Below the pieces are notes generated by a model. The model worked only from the letters and a program-made list of their open reading frames with translations, ran no database searches and had not been told where the DNA came from. From Novosphingobium resinovorum (GTDB lineage: Bacteria; Pseudomonadota; Alphaproteobacteria; Sphingomonadales; Sphingomonadaceae), in contig NZ_CP017075.1 in the NCBI RefSeq assembly GCF_001742225.1, positions 2,604,001 to 2,668,000 on the forward strand: a DNA stretch of 64,000 nucleotides, written 5' to 3'. A program made the position numbers and the translations under genes. This document shows positions 39,322-47,739 of this stretch, piece by piece (the stretch's first letter is position 1; the number at the start of each line of letters is the position of its first letter).

Positions 39322-40383
39322 TCAGCCTGACACCGAACCCTCGATCCGCGCTGCCAACGCCGGTACGTCGGCCAGCGCCCGCAGCGCGTCGTTGAGGTGC
39401 GTGCAGCCTTCCGGCCCGCGCAGCTGCGCCAGCACGTCCTCGCGAATCTCGGCAAGGTTGCAGCCGACCAGCCGCTGCGTATTCGCGGTCGCCCCCGGGC
39501 ATTCGGAGAACGGCAGTATCCGCGCCTCGGGCTCGAGTGAGAGCACTTCCAGCGTCTGCGCATCGACGCGGGCGGTAAGGCGGTATTCGTGGATCGCCAC
39601 GCGGCCGCCGTCGCGGCGCTTTGCGCTGTCCTGGAAAGCGGAATCGATGAGGATCACCCCTGCTTCCGCGTCCCGCGTCACATCGATCCGGCGCGCGCGG
39701 CGAAAGCCCGGGCCATCATCTTCGGCAAGATCGTGCCACCCCAGCGGGTCGGCAGGGTTGCGCAGATCGCCCGCGTCCGCGCTCGCGACCTTTTCCGGAT
39801 CGACATCGCCGGACACGCCGCTGTTCCCCTCCTGCAGCCCCCAGCACACGTTGACGCGCTGGGCCATCATCTGCGCGTGCTGCGCCTCGCCGAGCTTTTC
39901 ACGCAACCGGTCAGCCCAGTCGGGATGCCACTGCGACCACGCGAAGGAACTGACCAATGCCGTGCCGGACAAGTCGTCGAGCACGATGTAAAGCGGGTGG
40001 GCGGCGGCGACCATGTCCGGCATGACCTCGCGCAGCAGGCCGCGCAGGTGACCGCCCGCGCGCGCGCCGACGAGATGGGCGATCGCCTCGCAGTCCGGCT
40101 GCGCCGCGATTGCGGTGATCGTCTTGTCCTCGCTCATGCGCGCCTCGTAGCGCGCCTCGGCAAGGGTCAGGCCGTCCTCGCCCGCCAGCGGCGTCCACAA
40201 GTCGCGCGCGGCGCCCACGAAGCGGCGCTGGCCGTCGAGGCCGTCGGGCCAGGAAACGTCGATGCTGGTCGTGCGGCGGACCGAGCCCGCCGTGCGCTGC
40301 GGGGCGGGATTGGCGGTGCTGCGCGGCGGCGGCGGAAGCGTGCTCGTGACCATGACAAATGACGCTGCACCCTCCGGTCCCAT
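39322..40383 (-). CDS. DUF2889-type protein
   Basis: The 353-residue product has the DUF2889 pattern: SIDVSWPDGLDGQRRFVGAA in the N-terminal part, a middle region EYRLTARVDAQTLEVLSLEP, and the distinctive C-terminal ILPFSECPGATANTQRLVGC then LRGPEGCTHLNDALRALADV. Function is unknown. The protein appears in catabolic clusters of sphingomonads. It follows the CurA-like reductase by 3 nt and ends the operon, close to the end of the regulator gene. AGGG lies 8 nt before the ATG at 40381-40383. An internal ATG at 40351-40353 is a less likely start. Confidence 0.8.
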   Translation of the reverse strand: MGPEGAASFVMVTSTLPPPPRSTANPAPQRTAGSVRRTTSIDVSWPDGLDGQRRFVGAARDLWTPLAGEDGLTLAEARYEARMSEDKTITAIAAQPDCEAIAHLVGARAGGHLRGLLREVMPDMVAAAHPLYIVLDDLSGTALVSSFAWSQWHPDWADRLREKLGEAQHAQMMAQRVNVCWGLQEGNSGVSGDVDPEKVASADAGDLRNPADPLGWHDLAEDDGPGFRRARRIDVTRDAEAGVILIDSAFQDSAKRRDGGRVAIHEYRLTARVDAQTLEVLSLEPEARILPFSECPGATANTQRLVGCNLAEIREDVLAQLRGPEGCTHLNDALRALADVPALAARIEGSVSG

Positions 40384-40386
40384 CGA

Positions 40387-41424
40387 TCAACCCTGCGCGG
40401 CAACCCGCACCAGCAGCTTGCCGACGTGGTCATGGCCCGAAAACACGCTGGAAAAGGCCGCAGGCGCCGCCTCGATGCCTTCGACGACGGACTCGGCGAA
40501 ACGGATGCGGCCTTCCTTCATCCACCGGGCGATATCCTCCAGCCCCTGCTGCCCGGCCAGCATTCCGGCAAAGCCCCGGATCTCGAGTCCCTTGTTCATG
40601 ATCAGCCGATAGAAACCGGGCAGGCGATCCGGCCCCGGACCTTCCATGCCCACCCCGTAATAGGCGATGAACCCGCACATCGCCATGCGTGCACCGCGCT
40701 TGAGGAGCGGCAGGACGGTCATCGTCACCTCGCCGCCGACATTGTCGAGATAGACCTCCGCCCCATCGGGCATCGCGGCCCTGAGCTGGTCGGCAAAATC
40801 CGGCGCCTTGTAATCGGCCGCCGCATCGAAGCCGAGATCGAGCAGCGCCGCGCACTTGGCCGCACCGCCCGCAATACCGACCGCCCGCCCGCCGAGCACC
40901 TTGACGATCTGCCCGGCGATCGAGCCCACCGCGCCCGCCGCCGCCGAGATCACCACCGTCTCGCCCGCCTTGACCCGGCCGACCTTGACGATGCCCTCGT
41001 ACGCGGTCTGCCCCGGCCCGCCGAGCACGCCAAGCGCGGTAGAGACCGGCGCCAGCGACCTGTCCAATTTGCGCGGCGGGCCGCGATAGTCGCTGAGGTC
41101 CGGCGCGAGCACGGCATATTCCTGCCAGCCTGAACGCCCTTCGACCACGTCGCCCACCGCGTAATCGGGATGGCTGGAGGCGATGACCTCGCTGACCACC
41201 GGCCCAACCATGGGCTGGCCCAGTTCCATGCGCCCCGCGCCGGTCAGCACCGTCTCGTCCACCGAGAAGCGCAGCAGGGGATCGACGGCGATGTAGAGCG
41301 TCTTCAGCAGGATCTCGCACTCGCCGGCCTCCGGCACGGGCACTTCCTCGATGCGAAAGTCGCCGGGCTTCGGATTGCCCTGCGCATAAGCGGCAAGGAC
41401 AACCTGCTTCATCGTCGCGGCCAT
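40387..41424 (-). CDS. NADP-dependent CurA-like oxidoreductase (MDR)
   Basis: The 345-residue protein begins MAATMKQVVLAAYAQGNPKP, has VDPLLRFSVDE and GRVKAGETVVISAAAGAVGS then IAGQIVKVLGGRAVGIAG, and the signature MCGFIAYYGVGMEG. Zinc ligands are absent. It belongs to the prostaglandin reductase/CurA group that reduces the 2,3-double bond of conjugated ketones with NADPH. GGGAGG lies 6 nt before the ATG at 41422-41424. It overlaps no gene but is only 1 nt from the SDR end. Likely role: reduction of an enone intermediate. Confidence 0.88.
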   Translation of the reverse strand: MAATMKQVVLAAYAQGNPKPGDFRIEEVPVPEAGECEILLKTLYIAVDPLLRFSVDETVLTGAGRMELGQPMVGPVVSEVIASSHPDYAVGDVVEGRSGWQEYAVLAPDLSDYRGPPRKLDRSLAPVSTALGVLGGPGQTAYEGIVKVGRVKAGETVVISAAAGAVGSIAGQIVKVLGGRAVGIAGGAAKCAALLDLGFDAAADYKAPDFADQLRAAMPDGAEVYLDNVGGEVTMTVLPLLKRGARMAMCGFIAYYGVGMEGPGPDRLPGFYRLIMNKGLEIRGFAGMLAGQQGLEDIARWMKEGRIRFAESVVEGIEAAPAAFSSVFSGHDHVGKLLVRVAAQG

Positions 41425-41425
41425 C

Positions 41426-42241
41426 TCAGCCTCCCGTCTTGCGACCGGCGGAGAGCCCGCCATCGACCGGAAGGTTGACGCCGGTGATATTGCCCGCAAG
41501 ATCGGAGGCGAGAAACAGCGCGGCGCTGGCTGTATCGCGCGGGTCGATCGCCTTGCCCAGCGGGTGCGCCTTGCCCATGCCTTGCAGGATGCGCTCACGG
41601 TTGTCGCTGTCGGGATCCATCCCGGCGTAGTGCGTGAGCATCCCGGCGGGGCAGACGGCGTTGACGCGAATACCCTTGTCCGCGACCTCGATGGCGAGAG
41701 CGCGCGTGAGCTGCACGACCGCGCCCTTGGTCGCGCCGTAGAGCACGCCGCCGTAGCCCATCAGCCCCGCGACCGATGCGGTGGAGACGATCGCGCCGCC
41801 GCTCCCTAGTCCTTCCCCGGCCTGCTTCTCGAACTGCCGAATCGCCGCCTGACAGCCGTAGACCACGCCGTTGATGTTGACGTCCTCGACCCGCTTCATT
41901 TCCTCGGGTTCGCATTCGACGAGTGAGCGCAGGCCCTTGCCGGGGACCGGGCTGATGGTGATGCCGGCGTTGTTGTAGATGATGTCGAGCCGCCCGAAGC
42001 GCTCCACGGCCTGCGCCACGGCGGCATCGACGCTGGCCGGATCGGCGACATTGCAGGTGACCGCCAGCGCCTCGCCGCCCGCCGCTTTCGCAAGCGCCGC
42101 GGTTTCCTCGGCGTTGTCGCCGTCGATGTCGGCGGCGACGACCTTCGCGCCATGCTCGCAGAACAGCAGCACTGCCGCGCGGCCGAGACCCGAGCCCGCG
42201 CCTGTGATGAGGGCGACCTTACCTTGGACCAGTCCTTCCAT
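41426..42241 (-). CDS. Short-chain dehydrogenase/reductase
   Basis: The 271-residue protein starts MEGLVQGKVALITGAGSGLG (TGxxxGxG), then VVAADIDGD, DIIYNNAGI (NNAG motif), IVSTASVAGLMGYGGVLYGA then TKGA (Ser, Tyr, Lys). It has the C-terminal ASDLAGNITGVNLPVDGGLS common to NAD-preferring SDRs. It is second in the aldehyde dehydrogenase, SDR, CurA-like, DUF2889 operon. Oxidation of a secondary alcohol to the ketone used by the next enzyme is a likely role. Confidence 0.9.
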   Translation of the reverse strand: MEGLVQGKVALITGAGSGLGRAAVLLFCEHGAKVVAADIDGDNAEETAALAKAAGGEALAVTCNVADPASVDAAVAQAVERFGRLDIIYNNAGITISPVPGKGLRSLVECEPEEMKRVEDVNINGVVYGCQAAIRQFEKQAGEGLGSGGAIVSTASVAGLMGYGGVLYGATKGAVVQLTRALAIEVADKGIRVNAVCPAGMLTHYAGMDPDSDNRERILQGMGKAHPLGKAIDPRDTASAALFLASDLAGNITGVNLPVDGGLSAGRKTGG

Positions 42242-42260
42242 CGTCCTTGCTCCCGTTCCC

Positions 42261-43718
42261 TCAGCCACCGATGTTCAAGGTGGTCATCATCTGGAATTCG
42301 CGCAGGCCCTCGACCCCGCGTTCGCGGCCGAGGCCGCTCATTTTGATGCCGCCGCCGCTGGCGTAGCTCGACATCACCGCGCCGTTGACGTTGACCGCCC
42401 CGCTACGGATTTTCAGCCCGACCTCCAGCGCCTTGACCTTGTCCGTCCCGTGGACCCAGCCGGAGAGGCCGAAGCGGCTGTCGTTGGCCATCTCCACCGC
42501 GTGATCGAGATCACGGTAGCCGATCACGCCGACCACCGGTCCGAAGATCTCCTCCTGCGCGGCGGGGTTGGAATTGTCCGGCAGGTCGAGCACCGTGGGC
42601 TCCCAGTAGAAGCCCTTGGCGATACCCTCCGGCCGCTTGCCGCCGCACACCACGCGGCCGCCCGCTTCCACCGCAGCCTGGGTGAAGTGCGTGCAGCGGT
42701 CGCGCTGGGCGGCGCTGATGACCGGGCCGAGCTGGGTTGCCGGATCGCTCGCCGGCCCGATCTTCACGTCCGCAAGCAATTTGGCCATGGCGTCGAGGAC
42801 TTCGGCCTTGGTCTCCTGCGGCACGAAAACCCGCGTCCCCAGCACACAGCCCTGTCCCGCGTGCGAAGTGCAGACCGAGAGCGCGGCAGAGGGTGCACGC
42901 GCAACCGCGTCGGGCAGGTAGATTTGCGCCGACTTGCCTCCCAGCTCCAGCACCAGCCGCTTGAGCGTCGGCGCTGCCTGCTCCGCCACCTTGGCCCCCA
43001 CAGAACACGAGCCGGTGAACGAGACCATATCGACGCGCGGATCGGTGGTCATCGCAAGGCCTCCCGCGAGGCCCGGCTCGACGATCACGTTCATGACCCC
43101 GGGCGGAAGGCCCGCTTCTTCGGCCGCTTCGGCGAAAATCATGGATGAGATGGGAGTCAGCGGATTGGGCCGCAGGACCACCGTGTTACCCGCCATGAGC
43201 GCGGGAACGACTTTCCAAAACGCGGTATAGAACGGCACGTTGTAGGCCGAAATCGCCGAGACCACGCCGAGCGGCGACCAGCGCTTGAGGCTCTGCACGA
43301 CGAAGTGCGGATTGACCCGCTCGTGGATCGGCAGAGGGTTTTCCTCCTGCTGCGGAAGGCGCAGGAACAGGTCGATGATCTCGTCGGTCATGCGCAGCGG
43401 CACGTGGACCTGCGCGCCCATGACCGTCGCCGAGACCGGGCATCCTGCTTCCTCGATTGCGCATTTCTTTAGGAAATCCGCCCGTTTGCGCATCGCCTCC
43501 CCGAAGCGCGCCATGATTTTTGCGCGCTCCTTCATCGACAGGCCCGACCATGCGCCGGAATCGAAGGCCTGCCGCGCGGCGCCGATCGCCGCGTCGGCCT
43601 GCGCTGCCGAAACGCCGACCACTTCGGCCACCACCGATTCGTCGGACGGGTTCTGCACCTCGAACCGCTCGCCTTCGCCGCGCACGAAGCTGCCGCCGAT
43701 ATACCCTGCGTATTCCAA
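42261..43718 (-). CDS. Aldehyde dehydrogenase
   Basis: The 485-residue protein is a standard NAD(P) aldehyde dehydrogenase: catalytic Cys291 in SHAGQGCVLGTR, general-base Glu258 in LVLELGGKSA, the cofactor motif FTGSCSVG and EEIFGPVVGVIGY near the C terminus. It is first of a four-gene operon. A perfect palindrome ATTCGC-N4-GCGAAT lies 18 nt upstream. It shares a 212-nt divergent region with the gabD-like gene but is only distantly similar to it. Substrate unknown. Confidence 0.92.
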   Translation of the reverse strand: MEYAGYIGGSFVRGEGERFEVQNPSDESVVAEVVGVSAAQADAAIGAARQAFDSGAWSGLSMKERAKIMARFGEAMRKRADFLKKCAIEEAGCPVSATVMGAQVHVPLRMTDEIIDLFLRLPQQEENPLPIHERVNPHFVVQSLKRWSPLGVVSAISAYNVPFYTAFWKVVPALMAGNTVVLRPNPLTPISSMIFAEAAEEAGLPPGVMNVIVEPGLAGGLAMTTDPRVDMVSFTGSCSVGAKVAEQAAPTLKRLVLELGGKSAQIYLPDAVARAPSAALSVCTSHAGQGCVLGTRVFVPQETKAEVLDAMAKLLADVKIGPASDPATQLGPVISAAQRDRCTHFTQAAVEAGGRVVCGGKRPEGIAKGFYWEPTVLDLPDNSNPAAQEEIFGPVVGVIGYRDLDHAVEMANDSRFGLSGWVHGTDKVKALEVGLKIRSGAVNVNGAVMSSYASGGGIKMSGLGRERGVEGLREFQMMTTLNIGG

Positions 43719-43736
43719 GCCCGCTCTCCTGAACTT

Positions 43737-43752
43737 ATTCGCATTGGCGAAT
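43737..43752. promoter_or_regulatory. Palindrome between two divergent aldehyde dehydrogenase genes
   Basis: ATTCGCATTGGCGAAT is a perfect 6-4-6 inverted repeat in the 212-nt region between the minus-strand aldehyde dehydrogenase and the plus-strand gabD-like gene, 18 nt before the former ATG. It may be an operator. No regulator gene is adjacent. Confidence 0.45.
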
Positions 43753-43930
43753 TATTGTTCACATCATAGACTAGCCGACACGCGGAGAGGCGTCAATCGC
43801 GCCACCCTCGCGCTTGTCGCAGGAGGCGCGGACGACTTGTAACCGCTAGGGCTCGTCCCTAGACCATGCCGGAACCCGCGAGTGTCCGTTCGAGACGCTC
43901 CACCGGCAACAACTGAGGAACCCGCACGAA

Positions 43931-45382
43931 ATGGCCTACACCGATTTCCTGAAGCAGCAGTGCTACATCGACGGCGCGTGGGTCGAAGCGGATTCGGGTG
44001 CTTCCTTCGAGGTCACCGACCCCGGCACCGGCAAGGTGCTGGGCACCGTTCCGAAGATGGGCGCCGACGAAACCGCCCGCGCGATCGACGCCGCCGAGGC
44101 CGCCCTCCCTGCATGGCGCGCCAAGACCGCCGGTGAGCGCGCGAAGCTGATGCGCAAGCTGTTCGAACTGATGCTCCAGCACCAGGACGACCTCGGCGAA
44201 CTGCTCAGCCGCGAACAGGGCAAGCCGCTGGCCGAGGGCAAGGGCGAGATCGCCTATGGCGCCAGCTTCATCGAGTGGTTCGCCGAAGAGGGCAAGCGCG
44301 CTTACGGCGACGTCATCCCCGGCCATGCCGCCGACCGCCGCATCGTTGTGATCAAGCAGGGCGTCGGCGTCGTCGCCGCGATCACGCCGTGGAACTTCCC
44401 CAATGCGATGATCACCCGCAAGCTAGGCCCGGCGCTTGCGGCGGGCTGCACCATCGTTATCAAGCCCGCTTCAGCCACGCCCTATTCGGCGCTGGCGATC
44501 GCGCAGTTGTGCGAGATGGCGGGCATCCCCAAGGGCGTCGTCAACGTCGTCACCGGCAGTGCAGGGCAGATCGGCTCGACCCTGACCGCCAGCCCCAAGG
44601 TCGCCAAGCTGACTTTCACGGGCTCGACCGAGATCGGCCGCGACCTGCTGCGCGAATGCGCCGAGACGATCAAGAAGTGCTCGATGGAACTGGGCGGCAA
44701 CGCCCCGTTCCTGGTCTTCGACGATGCCGATGTGGATGCCGCGATCGAAGGCGCGATGATCTCCAAATTCCGCAACGGCGGCCAGACCTGCGTGTGCACC
44801 AATCGCTTTTACGTGCAGGACGGTGTCTACGACGAGTTCGTCGAGAAACTGGCTGCGCGTGTCAGCGGCATGAAGGTCGGCTACGGCCTTGATGCCGGCA
44901 CCGAAGTTGGCCCTCTGATCGACGAGAAGGCGGTAGAGAAGGTCGAGGAACACCTGAAGGACGCGGTCGATGGCGGCGCGAAGGTGCTCGCAGGCGGCCA
45001 GCGCAATCCGCTCGGCGGCAGCTTCTTCAACCCCACCGTGGTGGCGGGCGTGAAGCCCGACATGAAGCTGGCCCGCGAGGAGACCTTCGGGCCGCTCGCC
45101 GGCGTGATCCGCTTCACCGACGAGGCCGACGCCATCCGCATGGCCAACGATACCGAGTTCGGCCTCGCCAGCTACTTCTACGCCAGCGACCTGAGCCGCG
45201 TATGGCGTGTGGCCGAGGCGCTGGAAGCGGGCATGGTCGGCATCAACACCGGCCTGATCTCCACCGAAGTTGCTCCGTTCGGCGGCGTCAAGCAGTCGGG
45301 CCTCGGCCGCGAAGGCTCGCACTACGGACTCGATGACTACATGGAGGTCAAGTACCTCTGCATGGGCATCAAGCCGGCCTGA
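43931..45382 (+). CDS. gabD: NAD(P)-dependent succinate-semialdehyde dehydrogenase type (GabD)
   Basis: The 483-residue protein has the GabD profile: ITPWNFPNAMITRKLGPALA, catalytic Cys287 in GGQTCVCTNRF, Glu253 in SMELGGNAPF, FTGSTEIGRDLL, and ends HYGLDDYMEVKYLCMGI. It oxidises succinate semialdehyde (or a similar semialdehyde) to succinate for the TCA cycle. Start ATG 43931 follows GAGGAA. Clear family motifs make the aldehyde dehydrogenase call firm; the substrate is inferred from similarity. A damaged copy of its last third lies at 46046-46493. Confidence 0.9.
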   Translation: MAYTDFLKQQCYIDGAWVEADSGASFEVTDPGTGKVLGTVPKMGADETARAIDAAEAALPAWRAKTAGERAKLMRKLFELMLQHQDDLGELLSREQGKPLAEGKGEIAYGASFIEWFAEEGKRAYGDVIPGHAADRRIVVIKQGVGVVAAITPWNFPNAMITRKLGPALAAGCTIVIKPASATPYSALAIAQLCEMAGIPKGVVNVVTGSAGQIGSTLTASPKVAKLTFTGSTEIGRDLLRECAETIKKCSMELGGNAPFLVFDDADVDAAIEGAMISKFRNGGQTCVCTNRFYVQDGVYDEFVEKLAARVSGMKVGYGLDAGTEVGPLIDEKAVEKVEEHLKDAVDGGAKVLAGGQRNPLGGSFFNPTVVAGVKPDMKLAREETFGPLAGVIRFTDEADAIRMANDTEFGLASYFYASDLSRVWRVAEALEAGMVGINTGLISTEVAPFGGVKQSGLGREGSHYGLDDYMEVKYLCMGIKPA

Positions 45383-45383
45383 C

Positions 45384-45467
45384 CCAAGGGCTTCGACAGG
45401 CTCAGCCTGAGCGGCGGCTTATGCTACCCCCGCTCATCCTGAGCTTGTCGAGGGATCAAGCCTTGGG
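45384..45467. repeat. Inverted repeat, family B
   Basis: Arms CTTCGACAGGCTCAGCCTGA (45391-45410 region) and TCATCCTGAGCTTGTCGAGG (45433-45452 region) pair, with outer AAGGGC/GCCTTG extending the stem. It lies between the convergent ends of gabD and the small exported protein, and the latter's stop codon is inside the right arm. Could end both transcripts. Confidence 0.85.
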
Positions 45468-45896
45468 CTTCCTGCACAAGCTGAACATGCGCGCCTGAAC
45501 CACCTGTATCATCGGTATGCCGATCGGGGTGCGCAGCGTATTGTCATGCGCGACCTGCAGCGCACCACGCCGTTCGCCGTCGTTGAACATCATGGTGACG
45601 GGGAAGTTGTCCCCGCCCCACTTGTCCTTGCCGTACTTGACCATGACCCAGACCTGGATGCCCTCGTAGCGCGCACCACCCGCGCAGCTGAAACAGACAT
45701 CGACCGGCAGCGGCCCTGCCTTACCTGCCACGGTTTCGAGGAAGACACCCGCCACGCTCGCAACCACTCGCGGCTGCCGGGAACAATCGCCACCCGGTGC
45801 ATACCTGCCATAAATCTCTTTCGGAACCGGCATCGACTGGCCCATCGCCTGTGTAGCGAACAGCAACGCGGCCAGGCCAGACGAACGACGCAGCAT
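45456..45896 (-). CDS. Small exported protein of unknown function
   Basis: The 146-residue product has a short signal peptide (MLRRSSGLAALLFATQAMGQ) and then SMPVPKEIYGRYAPGGDCSR, with four later cysteines (VCFSCAGG, LCRKPKA). The domain is unlike any family I know; VASVAGVFLETVAGKAGPLP suggests a compact periplasmic fold. The stop lies in the family B repeat. It is convergent with gabD, with no neighbour in operon. Function unknown. Confidence 0.6.
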   Translation of the reverse strand: MLRRSSGLAALLFATQAMGQSMPVPKEIYGRYAPGGDCSRQPRVVASVAGVFLETVAGKAGPLPVDVCFSCAGGARYEGIQVWVMVKYGKDKWGGDNFPVTMMFNDGERRGALQVAHDNTLRTPIGIPMIQVVQARMFSLCRKPKA

Positions 45897-46045
45897 CGAC
45901 GAATCCCCTCCTCGACATGGAAACCCGCAGCATCATCCCCGGTCGCGGCACGGCTGTCATCCGCAATACTCCCAAGGGCATTCCTGGACGATCGCGATGA
46001 ATCATCGGACTCGCGGTAATCGCGTTCTGCGTGCCAAGGCCAGAG

Positions 46046-46493
46046 CCAGCAGAAGTCGGAAGAAAGGAAGTCGATGAAGATTTCCCGAAGGAGCCGGTCG
46101 ACGGCGGCACGAAGATAGTCGCAGCCGGCCAGCGCAATCCGCTTCTGCAACCCGACCGTGGTGGCTGGCGTGAAGCCCGACATGAAGCTCGCGCGCGAGC
46201 AATCCTTCGAGCCGCTCGCAGGCGTTATCCGCTTCACCAGCGAGGCCGACGCCATCCGCATGACCAACGACACCGAGTTCGACCTTGCCTGCTATTTTTA
46301 CCTCTCGCGAGTTTCGCGCGTGGCCGAAGCGCTGGAAGGGGGCATGGCCGCCATCAACACCGGACTGATTTCCACCGAGGTCGCCCCCTTCAGCGGCGTC
46401 AAACAGTCGGGCCTCGGCCGCGACGGATCGCACTACGGCCTCGATGACTACATGGAGGTGAAATACCTTTGCATGGGCATCCAGCCAGCTTGA
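46046..46493 (+). pseudogene. Partial, frameshifted duplicate of the gabD 3' end
   Basis: From about 46046 the sequence matches the last third of the intact gabD-like gene: a first segment GGTKIVAAGQRNP aligns with GGAKVLAGGQRNP. An 11-nt deletion then changes frame, and from VVAGVKPDMKLAREQSFEPL to DGSHYGLDDYMEVKYLCMGI then QPA the match resumes in another frame. The N-terminal two-thirds, with the NAD site and catalytic Cys, is absent, so it cannot work. It lies 0.7 kb downstream, the same way round. It has diverged noticeably, so the duplication is not recent. Confidence 0.9.
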
Positions 46494-46649
46494 ACCGGGC
46501 GGAAAACATAAAACAAGCCTGAGAGGAAGCGGGTTCGAATCTCCACCGGGATTTGAACCCGACCGCCCTCGCGATTTGCCCACTGGCTTGTACATCCGGC
46601 CGCTAGGGGAAAAACCAGCACTTCAACGCTTGCTCACGATTCCCGTCCC

Positions 46650-47690
46650 TCAATCATCCATCGCAGTGCGCGTACCCACCGCGCGCCAAGGCTGGCCGAT
46701 GTGTTTCTCCAGCCTGTCGCGCGCGCGCCATACCCACTTCACGCGGCGTTCGGCCAGACCGGGCAGGCTAAACAGATCACCGCCCAGCCACGGCAAGAAC
46801 GGATTACGCCGCGCATAGGACCAGATTTCCACCCGCTCACCTCGCCGCACCGAGCGACCGCGGGCATGAAAGCCCACGGTGTCGGCGAGGACCAGTGTAT
46901 TGCCGGCCACTGTCAGCCCTTCGGGCTCAGGCAGGTTCATCGCAACGCGCTCCGCCTCCGAGATGCGAGGCGACCCTCGCGCCGACAGCCGGTCGATCGC
47001 GTGCGGGTCCGTCTGCGAGCGGCGCTGCTCCCAGGCGAGACGCGCCGGCGTGAACCGGTGCGAGCCGCGTACATACGTGAACGGGCCTTCTTCTGCAGAC
47101 ACCGGGTTTAGAAACAGCCAGGCCTTGAGCGACGAATGGAAGCTATCGGCATGCAAGGTTTCCTGGGGGTCGGGCTCATTGCCCGCCGAGTGGCTGACGA
47201 TGGTTTGAATGTAGTGCAACGGAGTCGTGCGGTAGCTCGCCACGTAATGAAACAATGCCACCACCTCCTTGCGGGTCAGCAGCGCTCGCAGCGCCGGGAT
47301 CGCCGAGAGCATCGCCGGGTCGATCGCCAGCCTGCGCGTTACGGCGTCACCCTGACGCATCTCTCGCGCGGGTCCCTTAAACGTTAGCAGGGCGTCCCGC
47401 AAAGCAGGGAATTCGGCTGGTGGCACAATGTCGGGAATGACCACGAATCCGTCGCGATCGAACGCCTCGCGCCACTCGGGCCGAACCCCGGATGCCAGGC
47501 GGCGCCTGCGCCATGCACACAGACCCGCCGCCAGTTTCACTCGTACCAGATGCAGTCCACGCGCGTTGAGACGGCGCGATCCGATAATCGGGTTATCAAG
47601 AAAGCTCTTGGCCCCCGTCAGCAATTGCAAAGCCCAGATGGGGCTCATCAGCGCTTTGCCGATCGTCATATTTCGGTCGTTTACGGCCAT
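46650..47690 (-). CDS. Phytanoyl-CoA dioxygenase-family protein (2-oxoglutarate/Fe(II))
   Basis: The 346-residue protein has the PhyH pattern: FVVIPDIVPPAEFPALRDAL, iron ligands in ETLHADSFHSSLKAWLFLNP (HxD) and ADTVGFHARGRS (distal His), with an Arg a few residues on to hold 2-oxoglutarate. It would hydroxylate an unactivated carbon. It follows kdsA by 49 nt on the same strand, so it is probably co-transcribed with Kdo synthesis. Kdo or a capsule sugar/lipid is a possible substrate. Alternatives are small-molecule or acyl hydroxylation. Family call firm, substrate inferred. Confidence 0.82.
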   Translation of the reverse strand: MAVNDRNMTIGKALMSPIWALQLLTGAKSFLDNPIIGSRRLNARGLHLVRVKLAAGLCAWRRRRLASGVRPEWREAFDRDGFVVIPDIVPPAEFPALRDALLTFKGPAREMRQGDAVTRRLAIDPAMLSAIPALRALLTRKEVVALFHYVASYRTTPLHYIQTIVSHSAGNEPDPQETLHADSFHSSLKAWLFLNPVSAEEGPFTYVRGSHRFTPARLAWEQRRSQTDPHAIDRLSARGSPRISEAERVAMNLPEPEGLTVAGNTLVLADTVGFHARGRSVRRGERVEIWSYARRNPFLPWLGGDLFSLPGLAERRVKWVWRARDRLEKHIGQPWRAVGTRTAMDD

Positions 47691-47739
47691 CCCGCGCGGG
47701 GTTGCGCCAACCCGCGCGGGGATGCAACCCGAAAGATGC

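Noticed and set aside
46500..46600. Possible tRNA gene suggested by GGTTCGAATC
   Set aside because: No acceptor stem, D-arm or anticodon arm can be formed on either strand; only T-arm-like pieces are present.
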